Below are positions 5,534-12,866 of a stretch of 12,866 bases of DNA, piece by piece. Each line of letters begins with the position of its first letter. The stretch's first letter is position 1. Source of the DNA: an uncultured Porphyromonadaceae bacterium (GTDB taxonomy: Bacteria > Bacteroidota > Bacteroidia > Bacteroidales > Muribaculaceae); contig URWH01000038.1 in assembly GCA_900551515.1 (NCBI GenBank), forward strand, positions 1-12,866, written 5' to 3'. The notes below the pieces were generated by a model, which saw nothing but the letters and a program-made list of their open reading frames with translations, was not told the origin of the DNA and did no database searches. A program made the translations under genes and the position numbers.

Positions 5534-6748
5534 ATGGACAACATAAAACTTGATACAATCGAAGAGGCGATCGAAGAATTCCGCGCCGGACATTTTGTGA
5601 TAGTGGTCGACGACGAAGACCGTGAAAACGAAGGCGATCTGATCATGGCGGCCGAGAAAGTGACGCCCGATCATGTCAACTTCATGGTCACCAATGCCCG
5701 CGGCGAACTCTGCTGCCCGCTCACCATATCGCGCTGTAAGGAGCTGGGGCTGCCGCATCAAGTTGAGGACAACACTTCGATGCTGGGTACGCCGTTCACC
5801 ATCACCGTCGACAAGCTGGCGGGGTGCACCACCGGCGTGTCGGCCCACGACCGCGCGGCCACGCTACGCGCCCTCGCTGATCCTTCGTCGAAGCCCGACG
5901 ATTTCGGCCGTCCCGGCCATGTGCATCCGCTCTACGCGCAGGACGAAGGCGTGCTTCGCCGTCCCGGCCACACCGAAGCCGGCGTCGATCTGGCCCGTCT
6001 GGCCGGTCTCTATCCGGCAGCCACGCTCATCGAGATACTCAACGAAGACGGCACTATGGCCCGCCTGCCGCAGCTGCGCAAGAAAGCCGATGAGTGGGGC
6101 CTGAAGTTAGTGTCGATACGCGACCTGATAGCCTACCGCCTGCGCACCGAGACGTCGGTGGAGCAGGGCGTGGAGGTGGATATGCCCACGGTTTACGGTC
6201 ATTTCCGGCTGATCCCGTTCCGTCAGAAAAGCAACGGTCTCGAGCATATAGCGCTGATAAAAGGTGATGTTACGACCGACGAGCCCGTGCTGCTGCGCGT
6301 TCACTCGTCGTGTGCCACGGGCGACATTTTCGGCTCGCAGCGCTGCGACTGCGGCGAGCAGCTTCACCGCGCCATGCAGATGGTGGAGCAGGAGGGACGC
6401 GGCGTGATCCTCTACCTCAACCAGGAAGGCCGCGGCATCGGCCTGATGGACAAAATCAAAGCCTACAAGCTTCAGGAAGAGGGCGTTGACACCGTCGACG
6501 CCAATTTGCGCCTGGGGCACAAAGCCGACGAGCGTGACTATGGCGTGGGCGCGCAGATACTCCACAAGCTCGGCATACGCAAGATGCGCCTCATGACCAA
6601 CAATCCGGTGAAGCGCATCGGCTTGGAGGGCTACGGCCTCGAAGTGATGGAGAACGTGCCTATCGAAATAGAGCCCAACCCCTACAACCGCTTCTACATG
6701 CACACCAAAAAAGAGCGCATGGGGCACCATCTCGACAACGTCGACTGA
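5534..6748 (+). CDS. ribBA: Bifunctional RibBA: 3,4-dihydroxy-2-butanone-4-phosphate synthase / GTP cyclohydrolase II
   Basis: This 404-aa cytoplasmic enzyme catalyses the two entry steps of riboflavin synthesis: ribulose 5-phosphate to 3,4-dihydroxy-2-butanone 4-phosphate plus formate, and GTP to 2,5-diamino-6-ribosylamino-pyrimidinone phosphate. The RibB domain (residues 1 to about 205) shows the acidic metal-binding loop [10 protein letters not shown] at 26-35, RPGHVHPL and the GGHTEA-like [11 protein letters not shown]. The RibA domain (about 206-404) shows the zinc cysteines C260, C271 and C273 in HSSCATGD...RCDC, then [14 protein letters not shown] and TNNP. All key residues are present and both halves are full length. 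The gene starts 1 bp after the permease stop, so the two are co-transcribed, an arrangement without an obvious biochemical link. No FMN riboswitch is visible upstream. A strong hairpin follows at 6823. Confidence 0.97.
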   Translation: MDNIKLDTIEEAIEEFRAGHFVIVVDDEDRENEGDLIMAAEKVTPDHVNFMVTNARGELCCPLTISRCKELGLPHQVEDNTSMLGTPFTITVDKLAGCTTGVSAHDRAATLRALADPSSKPDDFGRPGHVHPLYAQDEGVLRRPGHTEAGVDLARLAGLYPAATLIEILNEDGTMARLPQLRKKADEWGLKLVSIRDLIAYRLRTETSVEQGVEVDMPTVYGHFRLIPFRQKSNGLEHIALIKGDVTTDEPVLLRVHSSCATGDIFGSQRCDCGEQLHRAMQMVEQEGRGVILYLNQEGRGIGLMDKIKAYKLQEEGVDTVDANLRLGHKADERDYGVGAQILHKLGIRKMRLMTNNPVKRIGLEGYGLEVMENVPIEIEPNPYNRFYMHTKKERMGHHLDNVD

Positions 6749-6822
6749 CCCGACAGTGCGCCGGTATTATTGCACCGGCTATAGCCGCCGGCCTGATTCT
6801 CGGGGCATTGTGCCTAATATAC

Positions 6823-6863
6823 CACAAGAGGGTATGTCAAAAATTTTGGCATACCCTCTTGTG
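6823..6863. terminator. Bidirectional terminator between ribBA and fucO
   Basis: A 20-bp stem (6823-6842 with 6844-6863, one G-T wobble) has an almost closed loop, and its central A and T runs give a T tract in either direction. It sits in the convergent space between ribBA (stop at 6748) and the minus-strand fucO (stop at 6880), as expected for a shared terminator. A smaller stem, GCCGGT/ACCGGC (6760-6765 and 6774-6779), and the perfect palindrome CGGCTATAGCCG (6776-6787) precede it. Confidence 0.8.
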
Positions 6864-6879
6864 ATGATTGGGGAATAAA

Positions 6880-8034
6880 TCAGAGAACTTTCCGGTAGAG
6901 TGCTTCGATGTCGGCCAACGACACATCGCGTGGATTGCCGGGCGTGCACACGTCGGCCAAAGCCTGCGCTGCAAGCTGCGGGATGTCGGATTCCGTGATG
7001 CCGAGATCGCTGAGGTGCTGCGGAATGCCTACTTTGACAGCCAGCGCTTTGACAGCATCAACGGCGGCTTGTGAAGCTTCCTCGCGGGTCTTGCCCGTGG
7101 TGTCGACGCCCATGGCGCGAGCTATTTCGGGATATTTGTCAAGGCATGCGGGCATGTTGAACTCCATGATGGTTGGCAGCAGAAGGGCATTGGCCACTCC
7201 GTGCGGCACATCGAAGAGCGATCCCATCGGGTGGGCCATGCCGTGAACGAGGCCGAGCCCTACGTTGGAGAATGCCATTCCTGCAATGTACTGAGCCACG
7301 GCCATGCCGTTGCGGGCATCGGCGTCGGAGGGCTGCTCAACAGCTACGGGAAGGTGACGGCTGATCATGCGGATAGCTTCGATTTCAAACATATCCGACA
7401 TTGACCATGCACCTTTTGTGATGTAGCCCTCAATGGCATGGGTGAGAGCATCCATGCCGGTGGCGGCTGTAAGACTCCGGGGCAGCGAATACATCAGTTC
7501 GGCATCGATAATGGCAACGGCCGGGATGTCGTTGGGGTCAACACACACCATTTTTTTATGCTTTTCCTCGTCGATGATCACATAGTTGATGGTGGTTTCT
7601 GCGGCAGTGCCGGCGGTGGTGGGGAGCGCGATTATGGGCACGCTCTTGTTGCGTGTGGGGGCGCAGCCCTCAAGCGATGTGATGTCGGCAAATTCGGGGT
7701 TGTTGACCACGATGCCGATCCCTTTGGCTGTGTCGATGGCTGATCCCCCGCCGATGGCGATGATGAAGTCGGCACCGGCTGCTTCGTAGGCTTCGATGCC
7801 GTGCTGAACGTTGCTGACGGTGGGGTTGGGCTTTACGTCGCTGAACACGGTGTAGGGGATGCCGGCATCGTCGAGAATGTCGGTGACCATAGCGGCGACG
7901 CCAAACCTGATGAGCCCGGGATCGGTGACCACAAGGGCTTTTTTAAGTCCCATGCGGCCTACGACTTCGGGGAGCTGCCTGCGGGCACCGGGCCCGAAGT
8001 AGGAAACTTCGTTGAGGATAAAGCGGTTGATCAT
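6880..8034 (-). CDS. fucO: Lactaldehyde reductase (1,2-propanediol oxidoreductase), iron-containing alcohol dehydrogenase
   Basis: This 384-aa group III alcohol dehydrogenase is very close to E. coli FucO (382 aa, from memory) throughout. It reduces L-lactaldehyde, from fucose or rhamnose breakdown, to L-1,2-propanediol with NADH. The dinucleotide-binding GGGSAIDTAK lies at 95-104, LPTTAGTAAE at 137-146, and the four iron ligands correspond to D195, H199, H264 and H278 in GMDALTHAIEG and LVHGMAHPMG...PHG. The frame is open back to 8301, but the start at 8034 is chosen because MINRFILNE matches the FucO N-terminus and the extension would overlap trxA. The start is 23 bp after the trxA stop, so it is probably read from the trxA promoter. 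No fucose or rhamnose genes are in the window. A related diol dehydrogenase is an alternative specificity. Confidence 0.92.
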   Translation of the reverse strand: MINRFILNEVSYFGPGARRQLPEVVGRMGLKKALVVTDPGLIRFGVAAMVTDILDDAGIPYTVFSDVKPNPTVSNVQHGIEAYEAAGADFIIAIGGGSAIDTAKGIGIVVNNPEFADITSLEGCAPTRNKSVPIIALPTTAGTAAETTINYVIIDEEKHKKMVCVDPNDIPAVAIIDAELMYSLPRSLTAATGMDALTHAIEGYITKGAWSMSDMFEIEAIRMISRHLPVAVEQPSDADARNGMAVAQYIAGMAFSNVGLGLVHGMAHPMGSLFDVPHGVANALLLPTIMEFNMPACLDKYPEIARAMGVDTTGKTREEASQAAVDAVKALAVKVGIPQHLSDLGITESDIPQLAAQALADVCTPGNPRDVSLADIEALYRKVL

Positions 8035-8057
8035 GGCGTGTGGAGGTGAGAGAGAGA

Positions 8058-8381
8058 TTAGAGGGCGATGAGCTTTTCGATGCGTGAGCGGAGTTCGTCC
8101 TTCGTGGCGCCGGTCATGCGGAGCTCGCGCACCTGTTCGCCGTTTTTGAAGAAGAGGAGCGTGGGGATCGACATGATGCGGTATGTGCCGCTGAGTTCGG
8201 TTTCTTCGTCGACGTTGTATTTGCCGATGACCACACGGTCGGCAAATTCTTCCGCGAGTTCGTCGATCACGGGAGCAAGGCGCATGCATGGGCCGCACCA
8301 TGTGGCCCAGAAGTCGATCACTACGGGCTTGCCGGATGCGATCACTTCGTTGACGTTGTTGTCGGTAAATTGATAAGCCAT
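8058..8381 (-). CDS. trxA: Thioredoxin
   Basis: This 107-aa cytoplasmic thioredoxin is a single domain of normal length. The redox motif WCGPC is at residues 28-32 (Cys29 and Cys32) in FWATWCGPCMRLAP, the buried Asp is D23, and the cis-proline is in MSIPTLLFF near residue 72. There is no signal peptide, so it is the general reductant of cytoplasmic disulfides rather than a secreted or membrane-tethered relative. It starts 61 bp after the dnaE stop on the same strand and has its own promoter overlapping the end of dnaE. fucO follows after 23 bp. Confidence 0.96.
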   Translation of the reverse strand: MAYQFTDNNVNEVIASGKPVVIDFWATWCGPCMRLAPVIDELAEEFADRVVIGKYNVDEETELSGTYRIMSIPTLLFFKNGEQVRELRMTGATKDELRSRIEKLIAL

Positions 8382-8417
8382 TGTTGATGTTTGGTTTTTA
8401 TGTTGTTTATTTGGTTA

Positions 8418-8448
8418 CAAAGATAGCAATTTGTGTGGGATATTACAA
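8418..8448 (-). promoter_or_regulatory. Promoter of trxA-fucO overlapping the dnaE stop
   Basis: On the minus strand TATCTTTG (8425 to 8418) fits the Bacteroidetes -7 box TAnnTTTG. TTG at 8448 to 8446 lies 20 bp upstream, the proper -33 spacing. The -33 element lies inside the last codons of dnaE. Transcription would start near 8411, giving a leader of about 30 nt. Confidence 0.65.
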
Positions 8449-11400
8449 TCGGTCGATGCTAAAGTCTATCTCAAGATTTTCGAGTTTCTCCACGAGGTCT
8501 TTGTTGACGGGGATGCGCAGCGAGGAGTCGAGCGTGACATGGCGACCGGTCTGTGGGTCGAAGACGTGGAAGCGGAGCGTTCCGAGGTCGTCGGCCGACG
8601 ATTTGATGTGTTCGGCGAGCACGTCGCGGAGCACGTCGTTGAGATTGTCGGCGCTGACATTGAGGGTGATGCCGCCCACTATCTGACCTTTCAGCTCGGA
8701 GAGCAGACGGATGGAGCTGACTTTGAATTTGAGGTCGGAATTCTGGAAGCGGCGGCTGTAGGTTCCTTTTATATATATAGGTGTGCCGGCCACACCGTAG
8801 TTGTGGAAGTCGATGTAGTCCTGGCCGAAGAGCATGAATTCGCCGGAGCCCGTGTAGTCCTGGATTTTCAGGATGCCGAAGTTGCCGCCGTTTTTTGCCG
8901 GTCGGGAGGTGAAATCGATCACCATGCCGCCGAGCGTGAGCTCGAGGCCCTCTTCGGGGGCGCGCTCGGCAAACGATTTGAGCGATGTGGTGCCGAAGTG
9001 GAGCTCCATGTAGTAGGGGTCGAGCGGGTTTGCCGAATGGTAGGTGCCGACAATCTCGCGCTCTTTCTCAAGACGCACTGCGTCGACCCAGCGGAGGGCG
9101 GGCACTATAGGCGGCCGTCCGGCCGTGGCCATGGCATCGTCGTCGTCGCCGAAAAGCGACATCGCTTTGTTCTGCTTGTCGGCCTGATAGAGCTGGCCGT
9201 AGCGGATGAGAGCTTCCGAGAATGTCTCGCCTTTGCTGTTGGTCTCGAAGAAGTCCTCGCGCTGTACCTGGTCGCTGAAGCAGTCGAAGGCTCCGGCCAT
9301 GGCGAGAGTGTCGATGATGCGGCGGTTGAGGGCCGAAGGGTTGACGCGCTCCACAAAGTCGTAGATCGACTGGAAGGTGCCGCCATTGTTTCGTGCCGCC
9401 AGAATCTCGGCGGCCACGTTTTCGCCGATGCCTTTGAGTGCAGCGAGGCCGAAGCGGATGTCGCCTTTCTTGTTGACGCCGAACTCGGCAAACGATTCAT
9501 TGACGTCGGGGCCCTTGACGGGGATGTGCATTTTCTTGCACTCGTCGATGAAGCCCGAGAGTTTTTCGGAGTCGTTGCGGTTGCGCGAGAGCACGGCGGC
9601 CATGTACTCGGCCGGATAGTTAGCCTTGAGGTAAGCAGTCTGGAAGGCTACCCATGAATAGCAGGTGGCGTGGCTCTTGTTGAAGGCGTAGGAAGCGAAT
9701 TTCTCCCAGTCGGCCCATATCTTCTCGAGCACTTTCGGGTCGTGGCCGTTTTTCTGTCCGCCTTCGAGGAAGAGCGTTTTCAGTTCGTTCATCTTCTCGA
9801 TCATCTTTTTGCCCATGGCTTTGCGCAGCGTGTCGCTCTGACCGCGGGTGAAGTTGGCGAGCAGACGCGACAAGAGCATCACCTGTTCCTGATAGACGGT
9901 CACGCCGTAGGTGTCCTTGAGGTATTTCTCCATCACGGGGATGTCGTAGACTATGGGCTCGCGGCCATGCTTTCGGGCGATGAAGTCGGGGATGTAGTCC
10001 ATAGGCCCCGGACGGTAGAGGGCGTTCATGGCTATGAGGTCCTCGAAGGTCGAGGGCTGGAGTTCGCGCAGATATTTCTGCATGCCGGCCGACTCGAACT
10101 GGAATGTGCCTGTCGTGCGGCCTTCGCAATAAAGCTGATAGGTTTTCGGGTCGTCGATCGGTATCTTCTCCATGTCGAGGTCGATGCCGCGGGTGCGCTT
10201 GATGTTGTCCACGGCTTCTTTGATGATGGAGAGCGTTTTCAGGCCCAGGAAGTCCATCTTTATGAGGCCCGTTTCCTCGATCACGCGGCCTTCGTATTGT
10301 GTGACGATGATCTTGTCCTTTGATCCGGAGGCTTTATCGACGGCGGTGCTCACCGGCACCCAGTCGGTGATGTCGTCGCGGCAGATGATCACGCCGCAGG
10401 CGTGGACGCCGGTGTTGCGCACGGTGCCTTCGAGGGCTTTGGCGAATTTGAGCGTCTCGACGATCAGCTCGTTGGGCGAGCTGAGCTCGGCCTTGAATTC
10501 GGGCACGTAGTCGTAGCAATTGCCGAGCGTAGGCTTAAGCTCTTTGCCGTCGACAGTCGGCATGCGTTTGGGTATGAGTTTGGTCAGACGGTCACTTTCG
10601 CTAAGCGGCAGCTGCTCGATGCGCGCCACATCCTTGATGGCCGATTTTGCGGCCATGGTACCATAGGTGATGATGTGGGCCACTTTCTCCTCGCCGTATT
10701 TCTGTGTGACATAACGCAGCACGTCGGCGCGGCCGTCGTCGTCGAAGTCGATGTCGATATCGGGCAGCGAGATGCGGTCGGGGTTGAGGAAACGTTCAAA
10801 CAGCAGATCGTATTTCACCGGGTCGATCTGCGTGATGCCGAGGCAATAGGCCACGCAGCTTCCGGCGGCCGAGCCACGGCCGGGACCCACGCTTACGCCA
10901 AGCTTCTCGCGGGCGGCGTTGATGAAATCCTGCACTATGAGGAAGTAGCCCGGAAAGCCCATGGTCTTCATGATGTGGAGCTCAAATTTGATGCGCTCTT
11001 TCATTTCGTCGCTAAGCGGATCCCCGTAGCGTTTTGCGGCGCCTTCGTAGGCAAGCTTAGCGAGATAGTCGGCTTCGAATTTGATGCGGTAGAGCTTGTC
11101 GTAGCCGCCGAGCTTCTTGATTTTTGCTTCGGCGTCTTCCTGACTGAGCACCACATTGCCGTTTTCGTCGCGGGTGAATTCGTTGAAGAGGTCTTCTTCG
11201 GTGAGACGCGCCCGGTATTCTTCTTCGGTTCCGAATTCTTTCGGTATCTCGAAGTTGGGCATGATCGGGCCGTGGTCGATGCTATAGTTCTCGATCTTAG
11301 CCACGATCTCGTTGGTGTTTTCGAGTGCCTCGGGGATGTCGGCGAAGAGATCGTTCATCTCTTGCTGGGTCTTGAGCCATTCCTGCTTGGTGTAGCGCAT

Positions 11401-12231
11401 GCGGTTGGGGTCGGTGAGGTTGCTGTTGGTGCTCACGCATATCAGACGGTCGTGAGCTTCTGCATCCTCCTCGTTGACGAAGTGGCTGTCGTTGGTGCAG
11501 ATGAGCTTGATGTCGTATTTACGAGCCAGGGCAATCAGCTTGGGATTGACCTTCTGTTGCTCTTCATACACTGTGCGGTTGCCGCCCGGCTTGTCGGTGC
11601 GGTGGCGCTGCAGCTCTATATAATAATCGTCGCCGAAGGTGTCTTTCCACCATTTCACCTGCTTGTCGGCTTCGTCGTCCATGCCGCGCATCAGCAGCTG
11701 CGGTATCTCGCCGCCCAGACAGGCCGAGGCGATGATGAGCCCTTCCTTGTGGGCCGCGAGCTCGGTCTTGTCGGTACGCGGGTGGGAGTAGAAGCCCTCG
11801 GTCCATGCTTTCGACACGAGTTTTATGAGGTTTTTATATCCGGTCTTGTTTTTTGCCAGCACGATGAGGTGGCGGCCGGTGTCGCGTTTGTCGGTCTGAC
11901 AGTCGAGGGTGGTGTTGGCCACATACATCTCACAGCCCACGATGAGCTGGAAGTCTTTGTTCTTAAGCCGGTCGATCCATCCCTGTATTCTTGCCGCCTT
12001 TGCTTCGTCGCCGGCCTTAGTGGCTTTTTCGAGTTTTTTCTTATAGCCTTTCAGCGCTCCGCCGTTGATGTAGTTGTAGATCTCTTTTATTCCGAACATG
12101 TTGCCGTGGTCGGTCAGGGCAATTCCCGGCATGCCGTCGGCCAATGCCTTGTCGACGAGATCGGTCACAGCGGCCTGCCCGTCAAGAAGCGAGTATTGCG
12201 AGTGGACATGGAGGTGCGTAAATGGTATCAT
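8443..12231 (-). CDS. dnaE: DNA polymerase III subunit alpha
   Basis: This 1262-aa catalytic subunit of the replicative polymerase is of the DnaE1 type. The N-terminal PHP domain starts with FTHLHVHSQYSLLDG (H6, H8, H10) and ends near residue 280. The palm has the catalytic pair in PDIDIDF, D491 and D493, equivalent to D401 and D403 of E. coli; GPGRGSAAGS lies upstream and RPGPMDYIPDFIARKHG downstream. The fingers region follows, then a helix-hairpin-helix at GLAALKGIGENVAAEI and an OB fold at GGMVIDFTSRPAKNGGNFG. It is longer than the 1160-aa E. coli protein, with an insertion around residues 330-400, as in other Bacteroidetes as far as I recall. The start at 12231 fits the family N-terminus exactly. 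trxA follows with its own promoter. Confidence 0.97.
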   Translation of the reverse strand: MIPFTHLHVHSQYSLLDGQAAVTDLVDKALADGMPGIALTDHGNMFGIKEIYNYINGGALKGYKKKLEKATKAGDEAKAARIQGWIDRLKNKDFQLIVGCEMYVANTTLDCQTDKRDTGRHLIVLAKNKTGYKNLIKLVSKAWTEGFYSHPRTDKTELAAHKEGLIIASACLGGEIPQLLMRGMDDEADKQVKWWKDTFGDDYYIELQRHRTDKPGGNRTVYEEQQKVNPKLIALARKYDIKLICTNDSHFVNEEDAEAHDRLICVSTNSNLTDPNRMRYTKQEWLKTQQEMNDLFADIPEALENTNEIVAKIENYSIDHGPIMPNFEIPKEFGTEEEYRARLTEEDLFNEFTRDENGNVVLSQEDAEAKIKKLGGYDKLYRIKFEADYLAKLAYEGAAKRYGDPLSDEMKERIKFELHIMKTMGFPGYFLIVQDFINAAREKLGVSVGPGRGSAAGSCVAYCLGITQIDPVKYDLLFERFLNPDRISLPDIDIDFDDDGRADVLRYVTQKYGEEKVAHIITYGTMAAKSAIKDVARIEQLPLSESDRLTKLIPKRMPTVDGKELKPTLGNCYDYVPEFKAELSSPNELIVETLKFAKALEGTVRNTGVHACGVIICRDDITDWVPVSTAVDKASGSKDKIIVTQYEGRVIEETGLIKMDFLGLKTLSIIKEAVDNIKRTRGIDLDMEKIPIDDPKTYQLYCEGRTTGTFQFESAGMQKYLRELQPSTFEDLIAMNALYRPGPMDYIPDFIARKHGREPIVYDIPVMEKYLKDTYGVTVYQEQVMLLSRLLANFTRGQSDTLRKAMGKKMIEKMNELKTLFLEGGQKNGHDPKVLEKIWADWEKFASYAFNKSHATCYSWVAFQTAYLKANYPAEYMAAVLSRNRNDSEKLSGFIDECKKMHIPVKGPDVNESFAEFGVNKKGDIRFGLAALKGIGENVAAEILAARNNGGTFQSIYDFVERVNPSALNRRIIDTLAMAGAFDCFSDQVQREDFFETNSKGETFSEALIRYGQLYQADKQNKAMSLFGDDDDAMATAGRPPIVPALRWVDAVRLEKEREIVGTYHSANPLDPYYMELHFGTTSLKSFAERAPEEGLELTLGGMVIDFTSRPAKNGGNFGILKIQDYTGSGEFMLFGQDYIDFHNYGVAGTPIYIKGTYSRRFQNSDLKFKVSSIRLLSELKGQIVGGITLNVSADNLNDVLRDVLAEHIKSSADDLGTLRFHVFDPQTGRHVTLDSSLRIPVNKDLVEKLENLEIDFSIDRL

Positions 12232-12316
12232 GCAGCTTATCTATAATCTGGTCTTTTTCAATGTGTGGGGATGCCCGTGAATGCATGCTGCGGTTGCGCA
12301 TGTCATAAGGCATTGC

Positions 12317-12324
12317 CAAAATTA
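12317..12324 (-). promoter_or_regulatory. Candidate -7 box for dnaE
   Basis: On the minus strand this reads TAATTTTG, which fits TAnnTTTG. A TTG at 12342 to 12340 is only 15 bp upstream, shorter than usual. Transcription would start near 12310, about 80 nt before the dnaE ATG. Confidence 0.4.
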
Positions 12325-12494
12325 CGAATTTTATTCCGACAATTCCCTTTCATTATATGTATACTTATCTACATTTTCTCTTCAATTCCCTTCCGTCTCC
12401 TGCCGGTGCGGTTTCGCCGGCTGATGGGTAAATTTGACCATATTTTCGCCGGTAAGAAGAAATTTTGTATTGACAGAACGTTAATCAACGTTAA

Positions 12495-12516
12495 AAATAT
12501 GTTGTACAACATATTT
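12495..12516. other. Perfect 22-bp palindrome, possible operator
   Basis: The half-site AAATATGTTGT is followed directly by its exact complement, with no spacer. It is preceded by two copies of AACGTT (12477-12482 and 12487-12492). Its centre is about 130 bp upstream of the predicted start of the plus-strand transcript at about 12636. The symmetric sequence suits a dimeric DNA-binding protein; as RNA the loop would be too tight for a normal hairpin. Confidence 0.55.
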
Positions 12517-12597
12517 GTAAATGATTGACGGATAAAGGGGAGGGCGGTTCGGGGTGGGAAAAGTGGCGGAGGGGAGCGAAAAATAAATGCGAAAAAA

Positions 12598-12629
12598 TTT
12601 GGCTGGAATAAAAAACTGCCGTAACTTTG
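12598..12629 (+). promoter_or_regulatory. Strong Bacteroidetes-type promoter
   Basis: TTTG (12598-12601) and TAACTTTG followed by C (12622-12629) are separated by 20 bp, an exact match to the Bacteroidetes -33/-7 consensus and spacing and the best promoter in the window. The predicted start is near 12636. No protein-coding gene follows within the window. Confidence 0.75.
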
Positions 12630-12635
12630 CACCGC

Positions 12636-12866
12636 TTTTGGGAAATGACCCAAGGGCAAAAACGAGAACATTGAAAGAATTGCAATAGACAAGAAGTAGT
12701 ACAAGAGTCAATCGTTCAACAAACGAAATAACGATGACCCTGGTCAATTTCTGCAAACGAATAAGTCAAGCGTAAAACGGGGCCGGCCGATCAGACGGTT
12801 TTCAAGCTGGATCTTGTGAAAGAACAAAACAGACAAAACGGTTTTGTTCCTTTTTTTACTAAAGAA
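12636..12866 (+). ncRNA. Structured untranslated transcript: small RNA or leader of an RNA operon cut by the window edge
   Basis: From the promoter at 12598-12629 to the window end there is no plausible gene; the only ATG frame of note is a 13-codon one at 12734-12775 with its ATG inside a stem. Predicted stems are 12635-12642 with 12649-12656 at the very 5' end; 12707-12716 with 12730-12738 (one bulged A); and 12822-12830 with 12841-12849, followed by seven Ts. The last would give a roughly 220-nt small RNA. Alternatively it is the long leader of an rRNA operon: the window stops at ACTAAAGAA, which could run straight into a 16S 5' end (GAGTTTGATCC). The identity is not decided. Confidence 0.45.
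12822..12857 (+). terminator. Terminator-like hairpin with T tract
   Basis: GAACAAAAC (12822-12830) pairs with GTTTTGTTC (12841-12849) around a 10-nt loop, followed by C and TTTTTTT (12851-12857). The loop contains a second ACAAAAC (12833-12839) that can compete for the same downstream arm, giving two mutually exclusive stems. It may be an intrinsic terminator, an attenuator or an RNA-processing structure. Confidence 0.5.

Larger units (their letters stand above)
12232..12597. other. Divergent intergenic region upstream of dnaE
   Basis: No credible gene is present; the open frames on both strands here are low-complexity and end in the promoter region. It holds a candidate dnaE promoter (12317-12324), a perfect palindrome (12495-12516) with two AACGTT copies just before it (12477-12482 and 12487-12492), and a G-rich purine tract (12536-12580). 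Confidence 0.6.

Noticed and set aside
4654..5646. A 330-codon open frame on the minus strand
   Set aside because: It crosses the ends of the permease gene and ribBA, which are both clearly coding on the other strand.
8035..8301. N-terminal extension of fucO by 89 codons
   Set aside because: It is a frame-shadow of trxA, Arg- and His-rich, and FucO similarity starts exactly at 8034.
8431..9657. A 408-codon open frame on the plus strand
   Set aside because: It is antisense to the dnaE 3' half, with composition typical of a reverse reading of GC-rich coding DNA and no motif.
10402..12246. A 614-codon open frame on the plus strand
   Set aside because: It is the antisense shadow of dnaE. The minus-strand product has every DnaE motif, while this one is rich in repeated Val, Gly and His and resembles no family.
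12470..12498. A sigma70-like TTGACA with an A/T-rich -10 at 17 bp
   Set aside because: Bacteroidetes use a different consensus, and an ideal promoter of that type is present at 12598-12629.
12734..12775. A 13-codon leader peptide before the hairpin at 12822, as in an attenuator
   Set aside because: It has no run of one amino acid, no ribosome-binding site, and its ATG is inside a predicted stem. No biosynthetic gene follows in the window.

Overview
The window looks like chromosomal DNA of a Bacteroidales bacterium, probably a gut member of the Muribaculaceae or a relative. The evidence is the Bacteroidetes-type promoters (TAnnTTTG at -7, the best one with TTTG 20 bp upstream), the fused RibBA enzyme, the long LptF/LptG-type permease, the dnaE-trxA neighbourhood and the absence of a consistent Shine-Dalgarno signal. 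The family-level placement is an inference from gene content only.

Positions 1-2312 hold a diversity-generating retroelement (DGR). It consists of the 3' end of a target gene with a formylglycine-generating-enzyme (FGE)-sulfatase / C-type-lectin fold (1-389), whose last 126 bp are the variable repeat (VR, 264-389); an HRDC-domain accessory gene (532-987); a DGR-type reverse transcriptase (984-1979, overlapping the accessory gene by 4 bp); and a template repeat (TR, 2016-2141). VR and TR align without gaps. They differ at 17 of 126 positions, and all 17 are adenines in the TR, the signature of adenine-directed mutagenic retrohoming. A 32-bp imperfect inverted repeat (414-445 and 2141-2172, 30/32 complementary) brackets the accessory gene, RT and TR; I know of no described role for such a repeat.

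Positions 2142-3609 contain non-coding DNA rich in GC palindromes that belong to a dispersed repeat family (2431-2643 and 3355-3447), around one hypothetical membrane protein (2626-3294) whose apparent start codon lies inside one repeat copy. Positions 3573-6748 form a housekeeping operon: a promoter, an LptF/LptG-family lipopolysaccharide-export permease and, 1 bp later, ribBA of riboflavin synthesis. A 20-bp-stem hairpin at 6823-6863 separates it from the convergent minus-strand genes fucO (lactaldehyde reductase), trxA (thioredoxin) and dnaE (DNA polymerase III alpha).

Positions 12232-12866 lack a convincing gene. They carry a candidate dnaE promoter, a perfect 22-bp palindrome, and a very good plus-strand promoter (12598-12629) that starts a structured, apparently untranslated stretch running to the window edge. 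That stretch is either a roughly 220-nt small RNA ending in a terminator-like hairpin, or the leader of an RNA operon (possibly rRNA) cut off by the end of the window.

The DGR would work as follows. The TR RNA is copied by the RT with help from the HRDC protein, adenines are misread, and the mutated cDNA replaces the VR, changing the ligand-facing residues of the target protein. The TR itself and the perfectly matched 3' end (362-389) stay constant.
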